A stretch of 64,000 nucleotides of DNA from Nocardioides alkalitolerans (GCA_038184435.1 CP116227.1:682001-746000); one strand, 5' to 3'; counted from the stretch's first letter, positions 8,826 through 21,901 are shown. A program made the numbers and translations. Notes: generated by a model from the letters alone, not told the origin.

Positions 8826-9535
8826 GGACCTGCCTCGGGGGCGGGGCCGGGAGCGGGGCCGGGAGCGGGGCGGTGGAGGCGGTAGCCCACGCCGCGGACG
8901 GTCTCGATCCGCGCGCCGGCGGCGAGCTTGGCGCGGAGCGCCGCCACGTGCACGTCGAGGGTGCGGGAGGCGCCGACCCAGGTCGTGTCCCAGACCTCCT
9001 CCATGAGGGCCGCGCGGCTCACGGGCTCACCGGGGGTGCGGGCCAGTGCGGTGAGCAGCTCGGACTCCTTCGCGGTGAGGGGGACGACCGTGCCGTCCGG
9101 CAGGTGCACCTCGCGGGCGGTGCGGTCGTGGTGGAAGCCGAGGTCGGTGACCGGGGGCTCGGTGGACCGTCCGTGGCTGCGGCGGAGCACGGCGTCCATC
9201 CGCGCGAGGAGGACGGCCAGGCTGTAGGGCTTGGTGACGTAGTCGTCGACGCCCGCGCGCAGCGCACCGACGACGGCGCTCTCGCTCCGGCGGGCCGTGA
9301 CGGCGACGATCGGCACGGCCGAGCGTTCCCGCACCTGCTGGCAGACCCAGAGCCCGTCGTGGTCGGGCAGGCCCATGTCGAGGAGCACCAGGTCGACGTC
9401 CACGTCGGGCTCCGCGAGGATCGCGACGGCCTCGCGCCCGGTGGTGGTGTGCCGCACGCTCCAGCCGTGGCCCCGCAGGCCCTGCACGAGGGCCTCGGCC
9501 AGGCCGGTGTCGTCCTCGACGAGCAGTGCGCGCAC
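8822..9535 (-). CDS. OmpR-family response regulator
   Basis: A 237-residue regulator. The receiver domain has acidic pair E7-D8-D9, phosphoacceptor D53 (LVLLDMGLP), the conserved Thr in VTARRSE and Lys in VTKPYSL; the winged-helix DNA-binding domain includes TAKESELLTALAR and RTLDVHVAALRAKL. The GTG at 9535 is chosen because GAGGAGGT lies just upstream, and longer in-frame starts add a poor-quality N-terminus. The C-terminus ends in a PAPGPAPGPAP tail encoded by a 12-bp repeat near 8839-8873. It is translationally coupled to the kinase. Confidence 0.9.
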   Translation of the reverse strand: MRALLVEDDTGLAEALVQGLRGHGWSVRHTTTGREAVAILAEPDVDVDLVLLDMGLPDHDGLWVCQQVRERSAVPIVAVTARRSESAVVGALRAGVDDYVTKPYSLAVLLARMDAVLRRSHGRSTEPPVTDLGFHHDRTAREVHLPDGTVVPLTAKESELLTALARTPGEPVSRAALMEEVWDTTWVGASRTLDVHVAALRAKLAAGARIETVRGVGYRLHRPAPGPAPGPAPEAGP

Positions 9536-9615
9536 CCGGACCTCCTCCGACCCCTCCGACCCACCCCGTCCGGACCGCGCCGCTGCGGACCCCGGGACGG
9601 CGGCCCAGCGTCGCA

Positions 9616-9645
9616 CACGGCGGGGTGCCGGGGCACCCCGCCGTG
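9616..9645. terminator. strong hairpin between MHS transporter and response regulator
   Basis: A perfect 14-bp inverted repeat (CACGGCGGGGTGCC at 9616-9629 and its complement at 9632-9645) with a 2-nt centre. It follows the transporter stop on the minus strand and precedes the response regulator, so it probably ends or attenuates the transporter transcript. There is no U-tract, as is usual in high-GC actinobacteria. Confidence 0.6.
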
Positions 9646-9668
9646 GGAAGGGCCGTGGGGGAGGGGCG

Positions 9669-11018
9669 TCAGCGGCCCGCGGGCTCCGGGACGTCGGAGC
9701 GGACGGCCTGCTCCCGGTCGAGGAACGTCGGCGCCCGGTTCTTCAGCACGAACACGTAGACGACGAGCGAGACACCGATCGCGACGGTCACGTAGATGCC
9801 GAAGGCGTCGAGCACGTCGCGCGCCTTGGCGGCCTCGTAGATGAGGGGCGCCGTGCCGCCGAAGAGGGAGTTCGCCACGGCGTACCCGACGCCGACGCCC
9901 AGGGCGCGCACGTGCGCGGGGAAGAGCTCGGCCTTCACGACGGCGTTGATGGACGTGTAGCCCGTGAGGATGACGTAGGTGCCCGCCAGCAGCAGGAACG
10001 AGGCCATCGGCGTCGTGACCTGCGGCAGCAGGTGCAGGAACGTCCACGTCCAGAGCACGCCCGCGACACCGAAGCCCACGAGCAGCGGCTTGCGGCCGAT
10101 CCGGTCGCTGAGCAGGCCGCCGAGGGGCTGGATGACCATGAGCAGCACGAGGGCGGCGAGGTTGATCCAGGTCGCGGTCATCGGGTCGTCGGCGTAGGTG
10201 CTCTTGACGATGAGCGGGCCGTTGACGCTGTAGGTGTAGAAGGCGACGGTGCCGCCGAGCGTGACGAGGAAGCAGACGAGCAGCTGGCGCGGGTAGGCCG
10301 TGAGGAGCTCCGCCATCGAGCCCGAGCGGCGCTCGGTGCCGTTGTCGTGGAGCGACTCGTCCATGGTGCGGCGCAGGAACAGCACGACGACGGCACCGAC
10401 CGCGCCGATGCCGAAGGCGATGCGCCAGCCGAAGGCGGAGATCTGGGCGTCGGTGAGGAACACCTGCTGCACGAGGAGGGTGACCTGCGCGAGCACGTGG
10501 CCGCCGACGAGCGTGACGTACTGGAACGACGAGAAGAACCCGCGGAGGCCGGGCGCGGCCGCCTCGGACATGTACGTCGCGGAGGTGCCGTACTCGCCGC
10601 CCGTGGCGAAGCCCTGCAGGAGGCGGCACAGGATGAGGACCACGATCGCCGCCGAGCCGATCGTGTCGGCCGTCGGGGTGAGGGCGATGACGAGCGAGGC
10701 GCCCGCCATGAGCGTGATGGAGAAGACGAGGGCCGGGCGGCGGCCGTGGCGGTCGGCGTACCGGCCGAAGAACCAGGAGCCGATCGGGCGCATGAGGAAG
10801 GTGACCGCGAAGATCGCCATCGTGTAGATGCCGGCGTTGGGCTCGCCCTCGGCGAAGAAGCTCGAGGAGAGGTAGCTCGCGAACACCGTGTAGACGTAGA
10901 CGTCGTACCACTCGACCAGGTTGCCCAGCGAGCCCTTCACGGTGTTGAGCACGGCCCGCTGCACGCTCGGCGGGCCCTGCGGCTTCCCGGGGGACGGACT
11001 GACGGTGGATGTGGTCAT
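9669..11018 (-). CDS. MHS-family MFS transporter
   Basis: A 449-residue integral membrane symporter with about 12 TM helices. The N-terminal LVEWYDVYVYTVFASYLSSSFF and the loop FGRYADRHGRRPALV are signatures of the metabolite:H+ symporter group (citrate, alpha-ketoglutarate, proline/betaine and shikimate carriers). LLQGFATGGEYGTSATYMSEAA is the conserved TM4-TM5 region. The ATG at 11018 follows GAGGTGAGC, a ribosome-binding site. It lies upstream of the two-component genes on the same strand, separated by a hairpin. The substrate is probably an organic acid, but this cannot be fixed from sequence. Confidence 0.87.
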   Translation of the reverse strand: MTTSTVSPSPGKPQGPPSVQRAVLNTVKGSLGNLVEWYDVYVYTVFASYLSSSFFAEGEPNAGIYTMAIFAVTFLMRPIGSWFFGRYADRHGRRPALVFSITLMAGASLVIALTPTADTIGSAAIVVLILCRLLQGFATGGEYGTSATYMSEAAAPGLRGFFSSFQYVTLVGGHVLAQVTLLVQQVFLTDAQISAFGWRIAFGIGAVGAVVVLFLRRTMDESLHDNGTERRSGSMAELLTAYPRQLLVCFLVTLGGTVAFYTYSVNGPLIVKSTYADDPMTATWINLAALVLLMVIQPLGGLLSDRIGRKPLLVGFGVAGVLWTWTFLHLLPQVTTPMASFLLLAGTYVILTGYTSINAVVKAELFPAHVRALGVGVGYAVANSLFGGTAPLIYEAAKARDVLDAFGIYVTVAIGVSLVVYVFVLKNRAPTFLDREQAVRSDVPEPAGR

Positions 11019-11221
11019 GACGCTCACCTCTCCGGCCGGTCGACGAGCGTGCGGGGACGGCCGGTGGGTCCGCCGCACAGTGGTGGACCGTAGGTGTGAC
11101 GCCGGTCATGCCCGGCACGCCGGAGGGCGGTCTTTACAAACTCTTTGCACGGGACGCTCGAGCCCGTCGCCCGCGTGGGGTCCCGGCGCCGTCCCGATCG
11201 TCCCCGGCGCGCCCGAGGCGG

Positions 11222-11227
11222 TAGCAT
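11222..11227 (+). promoter_or_regulatory. -10 box of the leuS leader transcript
   Basis: TAGCAT lies exactly 7 nt before the GTG of the leader peptide, the geometry of a leaderless actinobacterial transcript. No -35 box is obvious. The preceding 11019-11221 carries only the upstream region of the MHS gene; no further gene or RNA was recognised there. Confidence 0.55.
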
Positions 11228-11234
11228 CCCCCTC

Positions 11235-11273
11235 GTGGCGACGTACCCCCTGCTCCTTCTCCCGCCGCGCTGA
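11235..11273 (+). CDS. leuS leader peptide (four consecutive Leu codons)
   Basis: A 12-codon ORF, V/M-A-T-Y-P-L-L-L-L-P-P-R-stop. The Leu run is CTG-CTC-CTT-CTC (11250-11261), including the CTT codon that is uncommon in this GC-rich genome. It is preceded by a -10 box 7 nt upstream and followed at once by a hairpin (11264-11291) and an intrinsic terminator (11292-11317) ahead of leuS. The arrangement is that of a ribosome-mediated attenuator: slow decoding of Leu codons when charged leucyl-tRNA is scarce would change downstream RNA folding and raise leuS expression. The function is inferred; the ORF, codon run and hairpins are seen directly. Confidence 0.7.
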   Translation: MATYPLLLLPPR

Positions 11274-11291
11274 CCGCCCCGGTCGCGCGGC
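11264..11291 (+). promoter_or_regulatory. attenuator hairpin 1 of leuS leader
   Basis: GCCGCGC-T-GACC (11264-11275) pairs with GGTCGCGCGGC (11281-11291), giving an 11-bp stem with one bulged T and a GCCCC loop. The 5' arm covers the last two codons and stop of the leader peptide, so translation past the Leu run would melt it. It abuts the terminator directly. A convincing antiterminator was not identified; CCCCG (11277-11281) could pair with CGGGG (11305-11309), but only over 5 bp. Confidence 0.55.
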
Positions 11292-11317
11292 AACCCTCCC
11301 TGAGCGGGGGGTTTTTT
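11292..11317 (+). terminator. intrinsic terminator in the leuS leader
   Basis: AACCCTCC (11292-11299), loop CTGAGC, GGGGGGTT (11306-11313), then further T residues: an 8-bp stem with one G-U pair and a six-T run. It is the clearest rho-independent terminator in the window and lies between the leader peptide and the leuS start, so it must be read through for leuS to be made. Confidence 0.8.
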
Positions 11318-11360
11318 CATGTCGGGAGTCGGACGAGCAGGGAACCAGGGAGAGCGAGAG

Positions 11361-13859
<2,499 letters not shown>

Positions 13860-13860
13860 C

Positions 13861-14727
13861 GTGGCGGCCCGGCGCACGGCGGTCGTCACCGACTCCACGG
13901 CGCAGCTCGACGCTGCGACCGTGGAGCGGCTCGGCGTCGTCGTCGTGCCGCTGCAGGTCGTCATCGGCGACGAGGTCTACGACGAGGACACCGACGCCGG
14001 CAGCGCCGCGCGCATCACGGAGGCGCTGCGCGGCCGCACCGCGGTGAGCACGTCCCGCCCGGGGCCGGCGGTGCTGGAGGAGCTGTACGCCCGGCTCGTC
14101 GCCGAGGGGCACGACGAGATCCTGTCGGTCCACCTCTCCGGCGCGGTGAGCGGCACGTACGAGTCCGCGCTGCTCGCCGCCCGCACCGTCGACGTCCCGA
14201 TCCGCACGGTCGACACCCGGCAGGTGGGCCCGGCGACCGGGTACGCCGTCGAGTCCGCCGTGGCCCGCCTGCGCGAGGGCGCGACGCTCGACGCCGCCGC
14301 GAAGGCCGCCCGCGACCGGGCCGCCGCCGCGGAGTCGCTGTTCTACGTCGACTCGCTCGAGTACCTGCGCCGCGGGGGCCGCGTCGGCGCCGCCGCCGCG
14401 CTCGTCGGCGGAGTGCTCGCCGTCAAGCCGATCCTCACGATCCAGAACGGCACGGTCGCCGGCAAGGAGAAGGTGCGCACGGCGTCGAAGGCGCTGGCCC
14501 GGCTCGAGGCGCTGGCCGTCGAGGCGTCGGGGGACCAGCAGGTCGAGATCGGGGTGGCGCACCTGGCGAACCCCGACGCCGCCGGCACCCTCACCGAGGC
14601 CCTGACCAAGCGTCTCGCCGACCAGCTCGGTGGCCGCGAGGTGCGGTGCAGCGAGCTCAGCGCGGTGCTCGGTGTGCACGCCGGACCCGGCACCGTCGCC
14701 GTCTGCGTGGCCCCGCTACCGGTCTGA
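13861..14727 (+). CDS. DegV-family fatty-acid-binding protein
   Basis: A 288-residue DegV protein. Visible features are the N-terminal TAVVTDSTAQL, HLSGAVSGTYESALLAA in the lipid-contact region, DTRQVGPATGY and the long beta-alpha block FYVDSLEYLRRGGRVGAAAALVGGVLAVKPILTI. DegV/FakB proteins bind a fatty acyl chain and can present it to the kinase FakA; no FakA homologue is nearby. It starts at GTG 1 nt after the leuS stop and is probably co-transcribed with leuS. Confidence 0.9.
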   Translation: MAARRTAVVTDSTAQLDAATVERLGVVVVPLQVVIGDEVYDEDTDAGSAARITEALRGRTAVSTSRPGPAVLEELYARLVAEGHDEILSVHLSGAVSGTYESALLAARTVDVPIRTVDTRQVGPATGYAVESAVARLREGATLDAAAKAARDRAAAAESLFYVDSLEYLRRGGRVGAAAALVGGVLAVKPILTIQNGTVAGKEKVRTASKALARLEALAVEASGDQQVEIGVAHLANPDAAGTLTEALTKRLADQLGGREVRCSELSAVLGVHAGPGTVAVCVAPLPV

Positions 14728-14847
14728 CGCGGGTCGGGTGCGCGGTTCGGCCCGCTGGTCGCCCACAGGACGCCGGTCGGGCTGGGTCGTCCCCAGGCTG
14801 ACGCGCACGCCCGACGGGCGGCACCGTCCGTTCCTAGCGTGGCCGCC

Positions 14848-15975
14848 ATGCCTGCCCGACCGCTGCCCGCCGACGACGGCCCCCCGATCGACCTCGTTCG
14901 TGCCCGGCTCGCCCGCATCGCGGAGGAGTCCGGCCTGTCCGGGCTCCCGGGCCTGACCGGACTGTCCCCGGCCGACGACCACACGCGCGTGCGGGCGGAG
15001 CGCTGGCGTGCGGAGGTGCTGGCCCGGGCGAGCGATCGCACCGGCACCGGCATCGGCATCGGCATCGGCGTCGGCGAGGAGGGGGCCGGTGACGAGCTCC
15101 CGGTCCCGGGGCGCCACGCCGCGCGGCGCGCGGCCCGCCCCAGCGTCCTCAGCCGGGTGCGCGGGCAGCTGCCGCCGCCCGCCCTCGCCCTGCTCGAGCG
15201 GACCGGCCCGGCGTACGCCGGAGGCCCGCCGCCCGCCGGGACCGGGGGCGGTGACGGGCCGAGCGGACCGGGCGCGGGGCGTCGGGTCACGATCGGGCCG
15301 CCCCAGGTCGCCGTGCTGGCCGTCCTCGTCGCGGTCGCGCTCGCCGCGACGTGCTGGTGGGTGCTGGCGGGTCGGGCGGAGGAGCAGGTGGTGGAGCCGC
15401 TGGCGGTGGCCACGTCGGCGGCCGGGACGCCGTTGGCGACGCCGTCGTCGGAGGCCGCGCCCGCTCCCGGGTCCGCCTCGGACGCCGAGGGCGAGGGCGG
15501 CGGCGCGGGCAGCCCGACCGCGACCGACGGCGAGGTCGTCGTGCACGTCGCCGGCCGGGTCGCGCGGCCGGGGATCGTGGTGCTCCCGGGCGGCGCTCGG
15601 GTGGCCGACGCGGTGGAGGCGGCCGGGGGCGCGGTCCCCGACACCGACCTGACCGGTCTCAACCTCGCCCGCGTGCTCGTCGACGGCGAGCAGGTGCTCG
15701 TCGGTCTCGACCCGTCGGAGGGCGCGCCCGCTGCGCCCGGCGCCGCGGCCCCCGGCGGGCCCGGCGATGGGGCGTCGACCGGGGGTCTCGTCGACCTCAA
15801 CACCGCCGACCTGGCGGCGCTCGACCTGCTGCCCGGCGTCGGACCCGTCACCGCGCAGGCGATCATCGACTGGCGGGAGGAGAACGGCGGCTTCAGCCAC
15901 GTCGACGAGCTGCTCGAGGTCAAGGGCATCGGCGAGGCCACGCTGGCCGAGCTGGCCCCGCTCGTGACGGTCTGA
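14848..15975 (+). CDS. comEA: ComEA-like DNA-uptake protein
   Basis: A 375-residue membrane-anchored protein. There is a long low-complexity cytoplasmic N-terminus, one TM helix at about residues 152-175 (VLAVLVAVALAATCWWVLAG), a SLBB-type soluble ligand-binding domain (VHVAGRVARPGIVVLPGGARV) and a C-terminal double helix-hairpin-helix (LVDLNTADLAALDLLPGVGPVTAQAII) that binds dsDNA. The ATG at 14848 is favoured because TAGCGT lies 7 nt upstream, giving a leaderless start; the GTG at 14839 overlaps that hexamer. It precedes comEC. The N-terminus contains a glycine/isoleucine repeat from a 6-bp tandem. Confidence 0.9.
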   Translation: MPARPLPADDGPPIDLVRARLARIAEESGLSGLPGLTGLSPADDHTRVRAERWRAEVLARASDRTGTGIGIGIGVGEEGAGDELPVPGRHAARRAARPSVLSRVRGQLPPPALALLERTGPAYAGGPPPAGTGGGDGPSGPGAGRRVTIGPPQVAVLAVLVAVALAATCWWVLAGRAEEQVVEPLAVATSAAGTPLATPSSEAAPAPGSASDAEGEGGGAGSPTATDGEVVVHVAGRVARPGIVVLPGGARVADAVEAAGGAVPDTDLTGLNLARVLVDGEQVLVGLDPSEGAPAAPGAAAPGGPGDGASTGGLVDLNTADLAALDLLPGVGPVTAQAIIDWREENGGFSHVDELLEVKGIGEATLAELAPLVTV

Positions 15976-15976
15976 G

Positions 15977-18397
15977 GTGGCCCGCGGGCAGGGGAGGCGT
16001 GCCCCCGCCGGGCCGGGGGACGACCCGGCGGAGGAGGCGCCCGCCGCCGACCTCCGCATGCCCCTGCTCGGCGCGACGGCCTGGGTGGGCGCGCTGGTCG
16101 GGCTGCTGGTCCCGGTGCGGGCGACCCCGGTCGTGGTCGTCGCCCTGCTCGTGCTCCTCGGGGTCGGAGCGCGGCTGCTCGGCCGTCGCGGCACCCAGCA
16201 GGTGACCGGTACCGCCCTCACCGCGGCACTCCTCCTCGCCGCGGCCGCCGGGATCGCGACGGTGCACCGGGTGGGCACGACGACCGGTCCGGTCGCGGGG
16301 CTGGCCGAGGAGCAGGCGTCGGTGCGGGGCGAGCTCGTCGTGACGGGTGATCCACGGGAGCGCAGCGGGCAGTTCGCCGACTACGTCGTGGTCCGTGGTC
16401 GGCTGACCGTGGTGGAGGGGCGGGGGCGGGCGTGGGAGGTCCGGTCACCGGTGCTCGTCGTGGCACCCACGGACTGGGCCGACGTGCCGCTCGGGGCGCG
16501 CCTCGCGGTCTCCGGCCGGCTCGTTCCTGCGGACGGCGGTGACCTCGCGGCGGTGCTCCGGGCGCGTGCCGACCCGGAGGTGCTGGAGGCCCCCGACGTG
16601 TGGTGGCGGGGTGCGGCCGCGGTGCGGGCGGCGCTGCGGGAGAGCGTCGACCACCTGCCGCCGGACCAGGCCGTGCTCGTCCCGTCGCTCGTCGTCGGGG
16701 ACGACGCCGGCCTCGACCCCGCGCTGGCCGAGGACTTCGCGACGACCGGTCTCACGCACCTCCTGGCGGTGTCGGGGACCAACCTCACCCTCATCACCGC
16801 GTTCCTGCTGGTGCTGGCGCAGCAGGCCGGGGTGCGTGGTCGCGGTCGCCTGGTGGTCGCGGTCGTGGGCATCGTCGGGTTCGTGCTCCTGGCCCGCACC
16901 GAGCCGAGCGTCGTGCGGGCCGCCGCCATGGGCACGGTGGCCCTGCTCGGGATGGGGCGCAACGGCCTGCGGCGCGGCACGCGCAGCCTGGGCGTCGCGG
17001 TCACGGTGCTCCTGCTGCTCCAGCCCTGGCTGGCCACCACCGTCGGCTTCGCGCTGTCGGTGCTCGCGACGGCCGGCATCCTGCTGCTGGCCCCCGCGTG
17101 GCGCGACGCCCTCGCGCGCTGGATGCCCCGGTGGCTGGCCGAGGCCATCGCCGTACCGGCGGCGGCGCAGCTCGCCTGCACCCCCGTCGTGGCGGGCATC
17201 TCCGGCGAGGTGAGCATCGTGGCGGTCCTCGCCAACATGCTCGTGGCCCCGGTCGTCGGGCCGGCCACGGTGCTCGGTCTCGCCGGTGGGCTGGTCGGCC
17301 TCGTCTGGACACCGCCGTCGCGCATTCCCGGGACGGTGGCCGCCTGGTGCGTGGGCTGGATCATCACGGTCGCGCAGTGGGGCGCGGCGCTGCCGCTCGC
17401 CTCCGTCGGGTGGGGGACCTCGGCGCTCGCCCTCGCGGTCCTGACGGCGGCGTGCCTGGCGGTCGTGCCGCTCGCGCCCCGGTTCCTCGCCCGACCGCGG
17501 CTCGTGCTCCTCGCCTGCGTGCTGACCGCGGTCGTGGTGCTCGTGCGTCCACCGACCCCGGGATGGCCCCCCGACCGCTGGGCCGTGGTGGCGTGCGACG
17601 TCGGCCAGGGCGACGCGCTCGTCCTGCGGGCCGGCCCGGGATCGGCCGTCGTCGTCGACACGGGCCCCGACCCCGAACCCGTCGACGGCTGTCTCGACCG
17701 CCTGGGCGTCGACCACGTCGCGCTCCTGGTGCTCACCCACTTCCACGACGACCACGCCGGTGCGGTCGCGGGCGTGCTCGACGGTCGCTCGGTCGACGCG
17801 GTCGACGTGAGCCCGCTCGACGAACCGGCCACGACGGCGGCAGACGTCCGCGACCTGGCCGCCGCCCGCGGCATCCCCGTCACGGTCCCCGCGCACGGCA
17901 GCGTGCGCCAGGTGGGCGACGTCCGGCTCGAGGTGCTCGGACCCGTGCCGGGGGCCGTCCGCGCCGCCCCGTCGGGCGGCGGCCGCGCCCGCGAGCGCGA
18001 CGGCGAGGGCAGCGGCGCCAACGACGCCAGCCTCGTGCTGCTGGCCGAGGTCGGCGGGGTCAGCGTGCTCCTCACCGGCGACGTGGAACCGCCGGCGCAG
18101 CGCACGCTGCTGCGCACGGTCGCGGCGCGGCCGGGGGGCCTCGACGTCGACGTCCTCAAGGTGCCCCACCACGGCAGCCGCCACCAGGTGCACGAGCTGC
18201 TCGCCGCCGTGACCGCCGAGGTCGCGCTGGTCTCGGTCGGCGCCGACAACACCTACGGCCACCCCGATCCCGACCTGTTACACGCCCTCGAGGCGGGGGG
18301 CACCCGTGTGCTGCGCACCGACCTCGCGGGTGACCTCGTCGTCACCCGGCCGGTCCGCACCGACGGTCCGATCGGCGTCGTCACCGGACGGGGGTGA
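15977..18397 (+). CDS. comEC: ComEC/Rec2-family DNA translocation protein
   Basis: An 806-residue polytopic membrane protein. It has an N-terminal DUF4131-like part, a competence domain with LLAVSGTNLTLITAFLLVLA and several TM helices, and a C-terminal metallo-beta-lactamase domain carrying LVLTHFHDDHAGAV (metal site), LLTGDVEP and VPHHGSRHQ. In competent bacteria ComEC forms the inner-membrane channel for single-stranded DNA. The GTG start lies 1 nt after the comEA stop. With comEA and holA it forms a conserved actinobacterial block. The type IV pilus components needed for uptake are not in this window. Confidence 0.93.
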   Translation: MARGQGRRAPAGPGDDPAEEAPAADLRMPLLGATAWVGALVGLLVPVRATPVVVVALLVLLGVGARLLGRRGTQQVTGTALTAALLLAAAAGIATVHRVGTTTGPVAGLAEEQASVRGELVVTGDPRERSGQFADYVVVRGRLTVVEGRGRAWEVRSPVLVVAPTDWADVPLGARLAVSGRLVPADGGDLAAVLRARADPEVLEAPDVWWRGAAAVRAALRESVDHLPPDQAVLVPSLVVGDDAGLDPALAEDFATTGLTHLLAVSGTNLTLITAFLLVLAQQAGVRGRGRLVVAVVGIVGFVLLARTEPSVVRAAAMGTVALLGMGRNGLRRGTRSLGVAVTVLLLLQPWLATTVGFALSVLATAGILLLAPAWRDALARWMPRWLAEAIAVPAAAQLACTPVVAGISGEVSIVAVLANMLVAPVVGPATVLGLAGGLVGLVWTPPSRIPGTVAAWCVGWIITVAQWGAALPLASVGWGTSALALAVLTAACLAVVPLAPRFLARPRLVLLACVLTAVVVLVRPPTPGWPPDRWAVVACDVGQGDALVLRAGPGSAVVVDTGPDPEPVDGCLDRLGVDHVALLVLTHFHDDHAGAVAGVLDGRSVDAVDVSPLDEPATTAADVRDLAAARGIPVTVPAHGSVRQVGDVRLEVLGPVPGAVRAAPSGGGRARERDGEGSGANDASLVLLAEVGGVSVLLTGDVEPPAQRTLLRTVAARPGGLDVDVLKVPHHGSRHQVHELLAAVTAEVALVSVGADNTYGHPDPDLLHALEAGGTRVLRTDLAGDLVVTRPVRTDGPIGVVTGRG

Positions 18398-18439
18398 GGT
18401 CGCTCCAGGGGTGTCAGCCGCCTGTGGCAGTCTGCCCCC

Positions 18440-19456
18440 ATGCCGCCGCGCTCCCGCTCCTCCGCGCCCGCCGCTCCCCGTCCGCCGTCGCCGGCCGACG
18501 TGCTCGGTCGGGTGACGCTGGTGACGGGCAAGGAGGAGTACCTCAACGAGCGCACCGTCGTCGGCGTGCGCGCCGCCGTGCGGAAGCACGACCCGGAGGC
18601 CGAGTTCTCCGACGCCTCCGCCGCCGAGCTCACGATGGCCACGCTGGGGGAGATGGCGGCCCCGTCGCTCTTCTCCACGACGCGCTGCGTGGTCGTCCGC
18701 GCGCTGGAGAACCTGCCGGAGGAGTCGGTCGCGGGGCTGCTGGACTACGCGGCGGCCCCGGCCGAGGACGTCGCGCTCGTGCTGGTCCACGGCGGCGGGC
18801 AGAAGGGCACCGGCACGCTGGCGAAGCTGCGCAAGGTCGGAACGGTGACCGAGGTGAAGTCGGCGGAGCTCAAGGCCCACGAGCTGCCCCGGTTCGTCGC
18901 CTCCGAGGTGCGCGCGGCGGGCGGCTCGATCGACGAGGAGGCGGCCGAGGTGCTCGTGCAGGCGGTGGGCAACGACCTCCGCTCGCTGGCGGCCGCGGCC
19001 GACCAGCTCGTCAGCGACTTCACCGGCCGTCGGATCGGCACGGAGGAGGTGGGGAGGTACTTCGGGGGTCGCGCCGAGGCGACGTCCTTCGCGGTGGCCG
19101 ACCACGCCTTCTTCGGCCGACAGGCTCGCGCGCTCGAGGAGCTGCGCTGGGCGCTCGACACCGGCACGGCGGCGGTGCTCGTCACCTCGGCGTTCGCGAG
19201 CAGCGCGCGCGGCCTGGCGCGGTACGTGTCTGCCCCCCGCGGCATGCGCGAGGCCGACCTCGCCCGCGAGGTGGGGGTGCCGCCGTGGAAGCTGCGCACG
19301 CTGCGCGACCAGTCCCGGGGCTGGGACGACCAGGCGCTGCGCGATGCGATCCGCGCGGTGGCGCGGGCCGATTCCGAGGTCAAGGGAGCGGGCGGCGACG
19401 TGGCCTACTCCCTGGAGCGCCTCGTGCTCACCGTCGCCGGCCTGCGCGGGCGCTGA
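18440..19456 (+). CDS. holA: DNA polymerase III subunit delta
   Basis: A 338-residue clamp-loader delta subunit. Features include the N-terminal LGRVTLVTGKEEYLNERTV in place of a functional Walker A, ATLGEMAAPSLFSTTRCVVVRALENL, and a C-terminal helical domain (VGVPPWKLRTLRDQSRGW). It opens the beta sliding clamp during loading. The N-terminal 20 residues are Ala/Pro-rich and typical for actinobacterial HolA. CAGTCT lies 6 nt before the ATG, suggesting a leaderless start. It is convergent with rpsT. Confidence 0.93.
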   Translation: MPPRSRSSAPAAPRPPSPADVLGRVTLVTGKEEYLNERTVVGVRAAVRKHDPEAEFSDASAAELTMATLGEMAAPSLFSTTRCVVVRALENLPEESVAGLLDYAAAPAEDVALVLVHGGGQKGTGTLAKLRKVGTVTEVKSAELKAHELPRFVASEVRAAGGSIDEEAAEVLVQAVGNDLRSLAAAADQLVSDFTGRRIGTEEVGRYFGGRAEATSFAVADHAFFGRQARALEELRWALDTGTAAVLVTSAFASSARGLARYVSAPRGMREADLAREVGVPPWKLRTLRDQSRGWDDQALRDAIRAVARADSEVKGAGGDVAYSLERLVLTVAGLRGR

Positions 19457-19488
19457 GCCTCACCGCCGAGCCCGCCCGGAGACGCCGA

Positions 19489-19520
19489 AGGGCGCCGACT
19501 CCCGAAGGAGTCGGCGCCCT
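19489..19520. terminator. bidirectional terminator holA / rpsT
   Basis: A perfect 14-bp stem (AGGGCGCCGACTCC at 19489-19502, complement at 19507-19520) with a CGAA loop on the plus strand and TTCG on the minus strand, an extra-stable tetraloop in that orientation. It lies between the convergent holA and rpsT genes and probably terminates both. Confidence 0.8.
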
Positions 19521-19547
19521 GCGCGTACGACGGGGGTGGGCCTGGCG

Positions 19548-19808
19548 TCAGAGCGACGCGGCGCGCTTGGCGATCGCGGACTTGCGGTTCGCGGCCTGGT
19601 TCTTGTGGATGACGCCCTTGGAGGCGGCCTTGTCGAGCTTCTTGGACGCGTCGCGGCCGAGCTCGATCGCCTTGTCCTTCTCGCCGGCCTCGGCGGCCTC
19701 GCGGAACTTGCGGACAGCGGTCTTCAGGCCGGTCTTGACCGACTTGTTGCGCTCGTGACGCAGCTCGTTCTGGCGGTTGCGCTTGATCTGGGACTTGATG
19801 TTTGCCAT
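19548..19808 (-). CDS. rpsT: 30S ribosomal protein S20
   Basis: An 86-residue basic protein beginning MANIKSQIKRNRQNELRHERNKS and ending ANRKSAIAKRAASL, the full S20 pattern. It binds 16S rRNA early in 30S assembly. The ATG at 19808 is fixed by the conserved N-terminus; longer in-frame extensions are not part of S20. It is divergent from lepA and convergent with holA, the usual actinobacterial arrangement. Confidence 0.97.
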   Translation of the reverse strand: MANIKSQIKRNRQNELRHERNKSVKTGLKTAVRKFREAAEAGEKDKAIELGRDASKKLDKAASKGVIHKNQAANRKSAIAKRAASL

Positions 19809-20004
19809 CTGGTGGTTCTCTGCCTTCGGTCGCTCGTCAGTCGGGTCGTCGTACGGTGGCGTTCGATGCACGCCACCACGAGGGCAGGCAGCATCCAGAC
19901 ACGCGAGGAGTCACGCTACCAAGTGCCCCGCGCGCCCGTCGAATCCACTGGCGGGGACCGCCACGGGTTCGGTGACCGTCCCGACCTCGTGGGAGAATCC
20001 GCCG

Positions 20005-21897
<1,893 letters not shown>

Positions 21898-21901
21898 CGC
21901 C

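Noticed and set aside
11019..11360. T-box riboswitch before leuS
   Set aside because: No T-box consensus (TGGNACCGCG-like bulge) or specifier stem was seen; a leader ORF with Leu codons explains the region better.
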